A stretch of 45,796 bases of DNA, taken from an uncultured Blautia sp. (GTDB lineage: Bacteria > Bacillota > Clostridia > Lachnospirales > Lachnospiraceae). Made by a program: the position numbers and the translations under genes. The stretch spans positions 1-45,796 of the forward strand of contig CAMNNO010000002.1 of assembly GCA_946545475.1 (NCBI GenBank). The letters run 5' to 3'. This document shows, in pieces, positions 38,431 through 45,796 of this stretch. Every line of letters starts with the position of its first letter. Positions within the stretch are counted from its first letter, which is position 1. The notes beneath the pieces are model-generated. The model had not been told where the DNA came from. It saw only the letters and a program-made list of their open reading frames with translations, and did not search any database.

Positions 38431-39318
38431 ATGAAAAAACAGCTTTCGGCCGCGGCGAAGAATGAATCGCGGTGGGCATGGGCTTTTATCGCTCCGACCA
38501 TGCTGGGGCTTATCGTCTTGAACTTTTACCCGGCTATCAACACGGTCTACCAGTCATTTTGCAAGACCGGAGACTTCGGCCGGGGGAATGTGTTTATCGG
38601 GGTGCAGAACTACATCGAGGCTTTTGGCGCCAGCGAGACCTGGCATTCGATCTGGAATACGATTAAATATGCCCTCATCGAGGTTCCCTTTGGCGTATGT
38701 ATAGCCCTTATCCTGGCCGTTTTCCTGAACAAGAAGCTCAAAGGCACGTCCGCGTTCCGGACGATCTTTTTCCTGCCCATGGTCTGCGCGCCCGCCGCTG
38801 TGGCCATGGTCTGGAAGTGGCTGTATAACCAGCAGTTTGGCCTTCTGAACAATATCTTCCATACGAAGATCGCCTGGATATCGGACCCGAAGATCGCCTG
38901 GATATCCATCGGCGTGATCGGCGTCTGGTCGGTGATCGGCTATAACATGGTCCTGTTTATTTCCGGCCTGCAGGAGATCCCGGGGGATTACTACGAGGCG
39001 GCCGAGATCGACGGCGCCACCGGCATCCGCCAGTTCTTCCACATTACGGTGCCGCTGCTCAGCCCGACGACCTTCTTTATTGTGCAGACACGCGTGATCG
39101 GAGCCCTGACGGTGTTCGACCTGATGTTCATGGTCATGGACAAGACGAACGTGGCCCTGCAGAATACACAGTCCATTGTTTATCTCTTCTATACCTATGC
39201 GTTTACCAACGGCGACAAGGGTTATGGCGCGACGCTGGTGGTCATCCTGGTGGCCTTCATCATGCTGGTCACGGTGATCATGCAGAGGGCCGAGAAGAAA
39301 TTTGTTTTCTATTCATAA
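38431..39318 (+). CDS. sugar ABC transporter permease (MsmF/MalF/UgpA-type)
   Basis: A 295-aa membrane subunit with six predicted helices, the first at about 15-38 (WAWAFIAPTMLGLIVLNFYPA). The EAA loop that docks with the ATPase is YYEAAEIDGATGIRQFFHIT (about 188-207). The start ATG 38431 is preceded by AAAGGGGG. It forms a heterodimer with the next gene product. Odd point: an 8-residue in-frame duplication (KIAWISDP then KIAWISIG, about 145-160) in the loop after the third helix, matching a 19-nt DNA repeat. Only 19 nt separate its stop from the next permease start, so translation is probably coupled. Confidence 0.93.
   Translation: MKKQLSAAAKNESRWAWAFIAPTMLGLIVLNFYPAINTVYQSFCKTGDFGRGNVFIGVQNYIEAFGASETWHSIWNTIKYALIEVPFGVCIALILAVFLNKKLKGTSAFRTIFFLPMVCAPAAVAMVWKWLYNQQFGLLNNIFHTKIAWISDPKIAWISIGVIGVWSVIGYNMVLFISGLQEIPGDYYEAAEIDGATGIRQFFHITVPLLSPTTFFIVQTRVIGALTVFDLMFMVMDKTNVALQNTQSIVYLFYTYAFTNGDKGYGATLVVILVAFIMLVTVIMQRAEKKFVFYS
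38864..38906 (+). repeat. 19-nt direct repeat causing an 8-aa duplication in the permease
   Basis: CGAAGATCGCCTGGATATC is present at 38864-38882 and 38888-38906, offset 24 nt, so the frame is kept. Confidence 0.88.
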
Positions 39319-39337
39319 GGAAGGAGGCGGCAGACGT

Positions 39338-40180
39338 ATGGAAAATGTCCGTACCAGAGACAGGGTTAACAAGATCATTATGTACGCCATCCTGGTCATT
39401 ATGGCCTTCATCATGCTGGTTCCTTTTGTCTGGATGATCCTGACCGCGGTCAAGACCAACCAGGAGGCGATCTCGGTCAGCCCCTTCTATATTTTCCCGC
39501 AGAGCGGCTGGCACTGGGAGAATTTTGCCAAGGTCTGGCAGAGCTACAATTTCATTATTCTTTATAAGAACACGCTCCTGATGATCTTCTTCCGCGTGGT
39601 CTGCGCCTGCCTGACCGCCACCATGGCCGGCTACGCCTTCGGGCGCCTTAACTTCCGCGGAAAAAAGGTGATGTTCTCCCTGGTGCTTATCCAGATGATG
39701 ATCCCGTCGCAGATCTTTATCATCCCGCAGTACCTGATGGTGTCGAAGATGGGGCTCCTCAATACGGTCTCGGGCCTTGTGTTCCCCGGCATTGTGACCG
39801 CGTTTGGCACCTATCTTCTGAAAACCGGCTACCAGGGGCTTCCCAAGGACCTGGAGGAGGCGGCTTCCATTGACGGGTGCAACATCGGGCAGAGGTTCCT
39901 GCGCATTATGATGCCCCTGACCCGCTCTTCCATGGTGTCGCTGGGCATTTTCACCGCCCTGTTCGCGTTTAAGGACCTGATGTGGCCAATGATCGTGTGC
40001 ACCAGGGCCGAGACGACCACGCTGTCCGCCGGCCTTGCCAAGATGCAGGGCCAGTACGGGAGTGATTACCCGACCATGATGGCCTCGGCTGTGCTGGCCA
40101 TCATCCCGATGATCGTTATCTACATTATCTTCCAGAAGCAGTTCGTGGAAGGCATTGCCACCTCGGGCGGTAAGCTTTGA
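39338..40180 (+). CDS. sugar ABC transporter permease (MsmG/MalG/UgpE-type)
   Basis: A 280-aa membrane subunit with six predicted helices and the partner EAA loop LEEAASIDGCNIGQRFLRIM (about 176-195). The ATG at 39338 is chosen because AGGAGG (39322-39327) lies 10 nt upstream; an in-frame ATG at 39302 lies inside the preceding gene. It pairs with the first permease and MsmK to form the channel. A terminator hairpin follows, so the importer transcript ends here and the AraC gene is transcribed separately. Confidence 0.93.
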   Translation: MENVRTRDRVNKIIMYAILVIMAFIMLVPFVWMILTAVKTNQEAISVSPFYIFPQSGWHWENFAKVWQSYNFIILYKNTLLMIFFRVVCACLTATMAGYAFGRLNFRGKKVMFSLVLIQMMIPSQIFIIPQYLMVSKMGLLNTVSGLVFPGIVTAFGTYLLKTGYQGLPKDLEEAASIDGCNIGQRFLRIMMPLTRSSMVSLGIFTALFAFKDLMWPMIVCTRAETTTLSAGLAKMQGQYGSDYPTMMASAVLAIIPMIVIYIIFQKQFVEGIATSGGKL

Positions 40181-40190
40181 GGTGAGGGAC

Positions 40191-40246
40191 AGCCATTCCT
40201 GCCGGCAATGTTGAGGGACATTTGCTGGCAGGAATGGCTTTTATAT
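40191..40246 (+). terminator. terminator after the importer operon
   Basis: AGCCATTCCTGCCGGCA (40191-40207) pairs with TGCTGGCAGGAATGGCT (40223-40239), one mismatch in 17, followed by TTTATATT. Confidence 0.8.
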
Positions 40247-40267
40247 TCATAAGTATAAAAAGAATGG

Positions 40268-40296
40268 TTGTTTGAGGCATATGCGCATGTTATAAT
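40268..40296 (+). promoter_or_regulatory. promoter of the AraC-type regulator gene
   Basis: A -35 box TTGTTT (40268-40273), a 17-bp spacer and a perfect -10 TATAAT (40291-40296), preceded by TGT as an extended -10. It is the best-matching promoter in the window. Confidence 0.75.
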
Positions 40297-40328
40297 AGAA
40301 AAGGGAAAAATCTGTCAAACAGCCGGGG

Positions 40329-41222
40329 ATGAGGACAATGGATGTGAACAGGGATTTTGAACTTTTTGAGACCGAAAAATACCGCTGCCTGGTTTACCAG
40401 CAGAAGCAGACGGAAGATATTTACCTGACGAGCTGCGGCGTGGAAAGCTGCCTGCCGAATTATGAATTTAATACAGGCGGGAGGAGCGGCTATCACCTGC
40501 ATGTGATCATGTCCGGCAAGGGGACTCTCTATGTGGAGGGGAAGGAGCAGAGCCTTCATTTCGGCCAGATGTTTATGACAAAGCCGGGGGAAGACACGCG
40601 CTACCGTGCGGATGGAAAGGATCCCTGGGCCTACTGCTGGATGACCTTTGACGGCAGCAACGCTGTTAAGTACACGGAGAGTGCCGGCTTTAAGGAAGGC
40701 ATCAACCAGCTGGAGTGCCATGTGGAGCAGGCCAGGTTTTATGGCTATGTGCGTGAGCTCCTCGACTTGAAGGAGCTCACGCTGGCTAACGACCTGTCAC
40801 GCCTGGCGTTTCTCCTTAATTTCCTCAGCCTGGCGATCGAGTCCCATTACCGCAGCCAGAAGCCGATGCAGCGGGAGTACGAGTATTCCGTGGATGCCTA
40901 CGTGGAGTATGCCGCCGGCTTTATCCAGGCGAACTTTGCCAGCGCCAGGGTGGGCGATGTGGCCAGGGCCGTCAACCTGCACCGGAGCTACCTGACAAGC
41001 ATATTTAAAAAGAAGCTTGGGATCTCTCCCCAGGGATACCTTATGCAGTGCAAGATGCGCAGGGCAAAGCAGATCCTGCTGGAATCGGACTATCCGGTCC
41101 AGGAAGTCGCCCGGATGGTGGGATACGAAAATCCTCTGACTTTTTCCAAAATCTTTAAGGAATATTATGGAAGCAGCCCACGGGATTACCGGAAAGAGAA
41201 CGGGAAGAACAGCCCGCACTGA
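40329..41222 (+). CDS. AraC-family transcriptional regulator (MsmR/RafR-like)
   Basis: Up to 297 aa. The N-terminal half is a cupin-type sugar-sensing domain (about 15-165: GYHLHVIMSGKGTLYVEGK..., PGEDTRY). The C-terminal ~100 residues hold two helix-turn-helix motifs, the first around VGDVARAVNLHRSYLTSIFK and the second around VQEVARMVGYENPLTFSKIF, with the terminal F-K-x-x-x-G-x-S-P signature. Its place between the importer and the alpha-galactosidase strongly suggests it activates them in response to an alpha-galactoside, as MsmR does. The start is uncertain: ATG 40329 has no ribosome site, ATG 40338 is very close to GAGGA (40331-40335), and GTG 40344 is the best spaced (8 nt). It has its own promoter. 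Confidence 0.9.
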   Translation: MRTMDVNRDFELFETEKYRCLVYQQKQTEDIYLTSCGVESCLPNYEFNTGGRSGYHLHVIMSGKGTLYVEGKEQSLHFGQMFMTKPGEDTRYRADGKDPWAYCWMTFDGSNAVKYTESAGFKEGINQLECHVEQARFYGYVRELLDLKELTLANDLSRLAFLLNFLSLAIESHYRSQKPMQREYEYSVDAYVEYAAGFIQANFASARVGDVARAVNLHRSYLTSIFKKKLGISPQGYLMQCKMRRAKQILLESDYPVQEVARMVGYENPLTFSKIFKEYYGSSPRDYRKENGKNSPH

Positions 41223-41288
41223 ATTTCCGCGGCTTTGGCGGCATTATTTTTTTCATTCGCGAGTATAATAAAAACAAGGAGCGATTTT

Positions 41289-43481
41289 ATGAGCATACGC
41301 TATGATGATGCCAGACACTTACTGACACTGGAAACCCTAAATTCAAGCTATCAGATGAAGATAGACCGCTATGGCTACCTGCAGCATGTCTATTATGGAC
41401 ATCGGATATCCGGCCAGGATATGTCTTATATCTGCAAAGAATATGACCGCGGGTTTTCCGGCAACCCTTACGCTGCCAGAAATGACCGCGGTTTTTCGCT
41501 GGATACGGAGGGGCAGGAGTTTTCGACATTTGGCACCGGAGATTACCGCATCCATGGCCTGCGTGTCCGGAATGCGGACGGGAGCTGCCTCTCCTCCCTC
41601 TTTTACGAAAAGCATGAGATTGTCAAGGGAAAGTACAGCCTTCCGGGCCTCCCCGCCATGTATGGAGCCGCTGACGATGCCGAAACCCTGGTGGTGACGC
41701 TTTCCGACCGGGCGACAGGCCTCAAGGCAAGGCTTTATTATGGCGTGTTTGAGAGCCTGGATGTGATCACACGGGCGGCCGAGTTTGTCAATGAGGGGGC
41801 GGAGAGCGTCTGCCTTTTGAAGGCGGCCTCCGTGTGCCTGGATATCCCTTATGGCAGGTGGGATCTTCTGCATTTCCACGGGAGACATTGCATGGAGCGC
41901 CAGCCGGAGAGGGCTCCCCTGCCTCATGGCATTCAGGTGGTGAGCTCGGAGAGGGGCATGAGCAGCCACCAGCACAATCCCTTCATCATTGTCTGCGAGC
42001 GCGGGGCGGATGAATCCCACGGGGACTGCTACGGCCTTATGCTGATGTACTCCGGCAGCTTTAAGGCCGAGGCGGAAATGGACCAGTTCGGGAGCAGCCG
42101 CCTGGTGATGGGGATCAGCGACACGGGCTTTAGCTGGACGCTTGGCAGAGGGGAGTCCTTTTTTACGCCGGAGGCCGTCCTCTGCTTTGGCGAGGGGCTT
42201 GGGCGCATCAGCCACATCTGCCACGAGGCCATCCGCAGGCACATCTGCCGCAGCCGCTACCGCCTTGAGCACCGGCCGGTACTCATTAATAACTGGGAGG
42301 CGACGTATTTTAACCTGGATGAGGAGACGATCCTTGGCCTTGCCGGAGAGGCGGCGGCCCTTGGCATTGAGATGTTTGTCCTGGATGATGGCTGGTTCAG
42401 GGGAAGAAATGACGATCATGCCGGGCTTGGCGACTGGTACACCAACCACGAGAAGCTTCCCCACGGCCTTGGCGCCCTGATAAAGCGCATCAAGGCTCTG
42501 GGGCTTATGTTTGGCCTGTGGGTGGAGCCTGAAATGGTGAACGAGGAGTCGGACCTGTTCCGGGAGCATCCGGACTGGGTGCTGCGTGCGCCTGCCAGGG
42601 AGCCGGCGGCGGGCAGGAGCCAGTTTGTGCTGGACCTTTCCCGGGAGGATGTGCAGGAGCACCTGTACCAGGCTATGGCCAGGCTTCTTAAGGAGAATGA
42701 CATCGGCTATATCAAGTGGGATATGAACCGCTGTATCTGTGACCTGTATTCCGCAGCCTGCGAGAGCGGGCGCCAGGGCGAGGTGGGGCACCGCTATGTG
42801 CTGGGGGTCTACCGCCTGCTGGAGCGGCTGACGGGCGATTTCCCGGAGGTCCTGTTTGAGGGCTGCGCCGGCGGCGGCGGGCGCTTTGACGCCGGCATGC
42901 TGTACTATGTCCCGCAGATCTGGTGCTCAGACGATACAGATGCGCTGGAACGGGTGGAGATACAGTACGGCACCTCCTTCGGCTATCCTGCGAGCAGCAT
43001 GGGCGCCCATGTGTCCGCTTCGCCCAACCATCAGACCGGGCGGCATATGCCGCTTTCCACCCGCGGCGTTGTGGCTATGGCCGGGACGCTTGGGTATGAG
43101 CTGGACCTTCGGAAGCTGTCGGACGAGGATAAAGAAGAGATAAAGAGACAGATCCGGCAGTACCGGGAGGATGAGCCCCTTGTCCACGATGGCCTTTATT
43201 ACCGCCTGACGGACATGGAAACGCTGCCGTCGCACGCGGCCTGGCAGTATGTGAGCCGGGACAAAAGCACTTCCCTTGTGTCCGTTGTTGTCGCCAGGAC
43301 CCGGGCCAATGAGCCGCTTATCAACCTGCGCCTTAAAGGGCTTGACCCCGGGGCTATTTATGAGATCCGGGAAACCGGCGAGAAGATAAGCGGCGCGGCG
43401 CTGATGTACGGTGGCTATACCCTTTGGCAGATGCACGGGGATTTCCCGAGCGTGCAGCTGCACGTAAGAACGATAGATTAA
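41289..43481 (+). CDS. alpha-galactosidase, glycoside hydrolase family 36
   Basis: A 730-aa enzyme that releases terminal alpha-galactose from raffinose-type sugars or melibiose; no signal peptide, so it is cytoplasmic. The ATG at 41289 is chosen because AAGGAG lies 8 nt upstream; the frame opens earlier at 41235 without support. With this start, the nucleophile in IKWDMNR is D478 and the acid/base in WCSDDTDALE is D548. To my recollection these are the same numbers as in Geobacillus stearothermophilus AgaA, which supports the start. W336 (NNWEATYF) and A355 also correspond, A355 being the AgaA-type choice. Further landmarks are FVLDDGWF, GLWVEPEMVN and CAGGGGRFD. It has an N-terminal beta-sandwich (about 1-325), a TIM barrel (about 326-640) and a C-terminal beta domain. 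TATAAT (41264-41269) may be a -10. Confidence 0.95.
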   Translation: MSIRYDDARHLLTLETLNSSYQMKIDRYGYLQHVYYGHRISGQDMSYICKEYDRGFSGNPYAARNDRGFSLDTEGQEFSTFGTGDYRIHGLRVRNADGSCLSSLFYEKHEIVKGKYSLPGLPAMYGAADDAETLVVTLSDRATGLKARLYYGVFESLDVITRAAEFVNEGAESVCLLKAASVCLDIPYGRWDLLHFHGRHCMERQPERAPLPHGIQVVSSERGMSSHQHNPFIIVCERGADESHGDCYGLMLMYSGSFKAEAEMDQFGSSRLVMGISDTGFSWTLGRGESFFTPEAVLCFGEGLGRISHICHEAIRRHICRSRYRLEHRPVLINNWEATYFNLDEETILGLAGEAAALGIEMFVLDDGWFRGRNDDHAGLGDWYTNHEKLPHGLGALIKRIKALGLMFGLWVEPEMVNEESDLFREHPDWVLRAPAREPAAGRSQFVLDLSREDVQEHLYQAMARLLKENDIGYIKWDMNRCICDLYSAACESGRQGEVGHRYVLGVYRLLERLTGDFPEVLFEGCAGGGGRFDAGMLYYVPQIWCSDDTDALERVEIQYGTSFGYPASSMGAHVSASPNHQTGRHMPLSTRGVVAMAGTLGYELDLRKLSDEDKEEIKRQIRQYREDEPLVHDGLYYRLTDMETLPSHAAWQYVSRDKSTSLVSVVVARTRANEPLINLRLKGLDPGAIYEIRETGEKISGAALMYGGYTLWQMHGDFPSVQLHVRTID

Positions 43482-43495
43482 AGCGCTTGCGCTTT
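43478..43495 (+). promoter_or_regulatory. cre-like site and small hairpin at the end of the alpha-galactosidase gene
   Basis: TTAAAGCGCTTGCG (43478-43491) matches 11 of 14 positions of the CcpA cre consensus TGAAARCGYTWNCW. AAAGCG and CGCTTT (43480-43495) form a six-bp hairpin around CTTG. It overlaps the stop codon and lies about 85 nt before the next gene, so it could be a carbon-catabolite operator or a weak terminator. Confidence 0.35.
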
Positions 43496-43578
43496 CGCCT
43501 GCTTTTGCGCATAGCATAAAGGCTGATCAGAAAAAAAGCGTCTTCAAAAAAGAACACATCTTCAGAAAGGAAGCATGT

Positions 43579-44271
43579 ATGGCAAGATTCAGGTCCTGGC
43601 TGGATGAGGAGAGACAGAAGATAGCCGCCCTGCCGGGAAGAGAAAAGGCGGCTTATATATGGCAATATTATAAGATATGGATCGCGGGCATTGCGGCCAT
43701 CGTTTTTCTGGCCAGCTATCTGGCGGTCCGCATCCATAACAACATTCCGGGATGCTACCTTTACGTGGTCTTTGCCAACACGCGGGAGGAGGCTGCAAAC
43801 GGATCCGGCATTTGGCGGGATTTTGCCTCTTACGCCCAGTACGACCTCACAGAGAAACGCCTGGAATTTGACGATGCCTGTTATTTTGACTATCTGAAAA
43901 ACCAGGCGAGGGGAAACCGCTATTACGATGCCTTCATCGCCCTGACGGACGCTGGCGTCCTGGATGTGGTGGCCATGGAGAGCGCTTCCCTCTCCGCACT
44001 TGGACAGAGCGGCAGGCTCCTCTCCCTGGATGCGCCTCTTTGCCGGGACCTCCGGGAGAAGTATGCCGACCGCCTTGTGTATTACACGCCGGAGGAGGGG
44101 GAGAGCATTCCCGTAGGGATCGATGTTAGCGACAGCCTTCTGGTGACGCGCTACCACCTGTATGCCCAAAGCTGTGCCCTTGGCCTGGGAACGGAAACGC
44201 AGAACATCGATAATGTGGAGACATTCCTTTGCTTTATCCTGGAGGAGATGCCTGATGCGGGAGTGGATTAA
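43579..44271 (+). CDS. membrane-anchored protein of unknown function, YesL partner
   Basis: A 230-aa protein with a charged N-terminus, one transmembrane helix (about 35-51, WIAGIAAIVFLASYLAV) and an outer domain of about 175 residues. AAAGGAAG lies 6 nt before the ATG. The outer part shows alternating strands and helices (CYLYVVFAN, YYDAFIALTDAGVLDVVAMES, IPVGIDVSDSLL) that faintly recall a solute-binding fold, but I do not recognise a family. Its stop overlaps the start of the YesL gene by 17 nt, so the two are co-translated and probably act together at the membrane. YesL-type genes are commonly found in sugar-use operons, so a role in the alpha-galactoside system is plausible but not shown. 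Confidence 0.75.
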   Translation: MARFRSWLDEERQKIAALPGREKAAYIWQYYKIWIAGIAAIVFLASYLAVRIHNNIPGCYLYVVFANTREEAANGSGIWRDFASYAQYDLTEKRLEFDDACYFDYLKNQARGNRYYDAFIALTDAGVLDVVAMESASLSALGQSGRLLSLDAPLCRDLREKYADRLVYYTPEEGESIPVGIDVSDSLLVTRYHLYAQSCALGLGTETQNIDNVETFLCFILEEMPDAGVD

Positions 44272-45034
44272 CGGTTTTTTGAGCAATGAGAGCAGCTTCG
44301 GAAAGCTGATGACAAAATGCGGCATTATCATCGGGGCAAACCTTCTGTTTGTCATCGCGGCCCTGCCGCTTGTCACCATGGGGCCGGCCTGGGCCGCGCT
44401 CTGCCACGTGATGATGAAAACGCTGCGGGGCGATGGCGTCCTGAACCCGGTGCGGGAGTTTTTCCGGGGGCTGTGCGCCAACTTTAAGGCGGCTTTTCTG
44501 GTATGGATCGCGGCGCTTGCCATGGGCGCGGTCCTTTATCTGGATGTGCGGTTCTGTTATCAGGCGAGCGGATGGATCGGGGCTTTCCGCTATCCTGCCA
44601 TCGCTCTGGGGATCGCGGAGATGATCGTCCTCATTTATCTTTACCCGGTTCTGGTGTCCTTTGAAGGGAAAATTGGCGCACTGATCGGGCACAGCCTTTA
44701 CTTTGCCTTCCACAAGCCGTGGAAGATGGCGATCCTGCTCTTTTTTAATGTGTTTCCCATGTACCTGACTTTTACCGATCCGCAGGATATGCCGCTGTAC
44801 GCGTTCCTTTGGGCCTTTTTCGGCTTTGGGGCCATTGCTATGCTCAACATGCGCCTTCTGCTGCCGGAATTTCTCCCCTACCTGCCCGTGGTGGATTCGG
44901 CGGGTGATTTCATCCTGGATGAGCACGGGGAAAAGATACGCCCCGGGAGCGAGGAGGATACCGAAAACGGCCGGGGAGAAGAAGAAAAAACAGAGAAAGA
45001 GATCTTGAAAGAGATGGAAAAGCTTGGCATGTAA
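44255..45034 (+). CDS. YesL-family (DUF624) membrane protein
   Basis: A 259-aa integral membrane protein with about five helices, starting with the family's typical WINGFLSNESSFGKLMTK, then a helix ending PLVTMGPAWAAL. The ATG at 44255 is chosen because GGAGGAG (44241-44247) lies 7 nt upstream; the frame is open from 44162 inside the previous gene. DUF624 proteins are widespread beside sugar ABC transporters and glycosidases in Firmicutes, and their molecular role is unknown. The C-terminal ~45 residues are very acidic and charged (EEDTENGRGEEEKTEKEILKE as pieces) and cytoplasmic. It overlaps the upstream gene by 17 nt. Confidence 0.85.
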   Translation: MREWINGFLSNESSFGKLMTKCGIIIGANLLFVIAALPLVTMGPAWAALCHVMMKTLRGDGVLNPVREFFRGLCANFKAAFLVWIAALAMGAVLYLDVRFCYQASGWIGAFRYPAIALGIAEMIVLIYLYPVLVSFEGKIGALIGHSLYFAFHKPWKMAILLFFNVFPMYLTFTDPQDMPLYAFLWAFFGFGAIAMLNMRLLLPEFLPYLPVVDSAGDFILDEHGEKIRPGSEEDTENGRGEEEKTEKEILKEMEKLGM

Positions 45035-45087
45035 GCCGAGCGGCGGGAAGACATGAAAGCCGTTTCCCCGTCAACGAGGATGAAACG

Positions 45088-45669
45088 ATGATCAAAGAAC
45101 TGGATTTACAGGAACTGCAGGAAATATATGCTACGCGGATGCGCGATGACTTTCCTCCGGAAGAGATTAAGCCCTTTTCCTCCATTGCGGCCATGTACAG
45201 CCGCGGGGAGTATAAGGGGCTGGCCATGAAAAATGGGGAAGCCACCCTCGCCTACGCTTTTCTTGTCATATGCCGTATACCGGAACCGGCCGTGCTGCTG
45301 GATTACTTTGCCGTGAACAGGGAAACGCGGGGCCAGGGCATCGGCTCCGCCATGCTCAGCGCGCTGAGCGAAACCTTCGCCGGCACCCCGTTCCTTCTGG
45401 AATCAGAGAACCCGGACGATGCCCATGACAGCGAGGATCGCCAGAAACGCCGGAGACGGATCGCCTTCTACCAGAAGAACCACGCCCTGGACACAGGTGT
45501 CCGCTCCCAGGTATACGGCGTGGAATACGTCATCCTGCAGCTCCTTCCTCCCGGCCAGTCTCCCAATGCCTCATCCGCCCGACGCAGTCTGACCGCCATC
45601 TACAAAACCATGTTTCGCCCGGAACAGCTGGCAGCCAAAGTAAAGATCCACCCTGATCCCGGTCCTTGA
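45088..45669 (+). CDS. GNAT-family N-acetyltransferase
   Basis: A 193-aa predicted acetyltransferase using acetyl-CoA; acceptor unknown. The acetyl-CoA-binding motif A is clear: LLDYFAVNRETRGQGIGSAM (about 70-90), with RGQGIG as the pyrophosphate loop. A later YQKNHA...GVRSQVYGVEY segment matches motif B (about 130-150). The C-terminal ~40 residues (RSLTAIYKTMFRPEQL) are helical and common in small Firmicutes members of this family. GAGGA lies 6-7 nt before ATG 45088. It starts 53 nt after the YesL gene, so it is probably the last gene of that transcript, before the terminator at 45707. Confidence 0.88.
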   Translation: MIKELDLQELQEIYATRMRDDFPPEEIKPFSSIAAMYSRGEYKGLAMKNGEATLAYAFLVICRIPEPAVLLDYFAVNRETRGQGIGSAMLSALSETFAGTPFLLESENPDDAHDSEDRQKRRRRIAFYQKNHALDTGVRSQVYGVEYVILQLLPPGQSPNASSARRSLTAIYKTMFRPEQLAAKVKIHPDPGP

Positions 45670-45706
45670 AACCATTTTTGCATCGGGGAGGAAGCGATAA
45701 AAGTCA

Positions 45707-45740
45707 AAAAAGCCGTTCGTCTTAGCACGAACGGCTTTTT
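45707..45740 (+). terminator. perfect rho-independent terminator at the right end
   Basis: AAAAAGCCGTTCGT (45707-45720) and its exact complement (45727-45740) flank a 6-nt loop CTTAGC. The A-run and T-run make it usable from both strands. Confidence 0.92.
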
Positions 45741-45747
45741 CATGGCA

Positions 45748-45792
45748 GGGCCGCCCATAAGAAATTTGTCACCTGACGGTGACGGGCGGCCC
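45748..45792. other. nested inverted repeats at the window edge
   Basis: GGGCCGCCC (45748-45756) pairs with GGGCGGCCC (45784-45792), and inside it GTCACC (45768-45773) pairs with GGTGAC (45778-45783) around TGAC. It may be a terminator or leader of a gene beyond the window, or a palindromic repeat. Confidence 0.5.
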
Positions 45793-45796
45793 GCCG

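Overview
The window looks like chromosomal DNA of a GC-rich, low-cell-wall-complexity Clostridia member, most likely Lachnospiraceae. The clues are strong AGGAGG ribosome sites, a lipobox-type solute-binding protein, Msm/Ugp-type sugar transport genes, YesL (DUF624), YhgE-like heptad-repeat and BspA-type LRR proteins, and the 'GIGGG' secreted proteins common in that family. No tRNA, rRNA, CRISPR array, transposase or phage gene was seen. The organism assignment is inference; gene calls rest on motifs read by eye.

Left part (1-7240): a 57-bp tandem repeat, a GH43-type glycosidase with a good sigma-A promoter, a calcineurin-like phosphoesterase, a TetR-type regulator, and a two-gene operon made of an MmpL/RND-type transporter and an exported xxxLxxG heptad-repeat protein. 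The operon is preceded by an extended -10 promoter with an almost perfect CIRCE (HrcA) operator just downstream, which is unexpected for such a transporter.

Centre (7240-35240): a locus for very large secreted proteins. A strong promoter and a ~370-nt structured leader precede one 19,977-nt gene (6,658 aa) that takes up 44% of the window. It codes for a secreted, repeat-built, LktA/FHA-like filamentous adhesin with acidic hexapeptide repeats, spaced RTX-like GGxGxD turns, Ig-like 'bacterial repeat' modules and a long helical insert, and it shows no recognisable cell-wall anchor. After a strong terminator come a 2,079-aa GIGGG beta-helix protein, a small LRR protein, and a broken gene that fuses pieces related to both neighbours. 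This reads as a modular surface-protein locus that has been reshuffled.

Right part (35190-45796): an alpha-galactoside uptake and hydrolysis locus of Msm/Raf type. It has an ATPase (minus strand) and, on the plus strand, a binding lipoprotein, two permeases, an AraC-type regulator with its own promoter, and a GH36 alpha-galactosidase whose catalytic residues fall at D478 and D548. A small membrane-anchored protein, a YesL protein, a GNAT acetyltransferase and a strong terminator follow.

Likely working logic: GH43 and GH36 enzymes plus the ABC importer use plant or mucin oligosaccharides; the giant adhesin and GIGGG proteins handle surface contact; and the MmpL-type operon may respond to protein-folding stress through HrcA.
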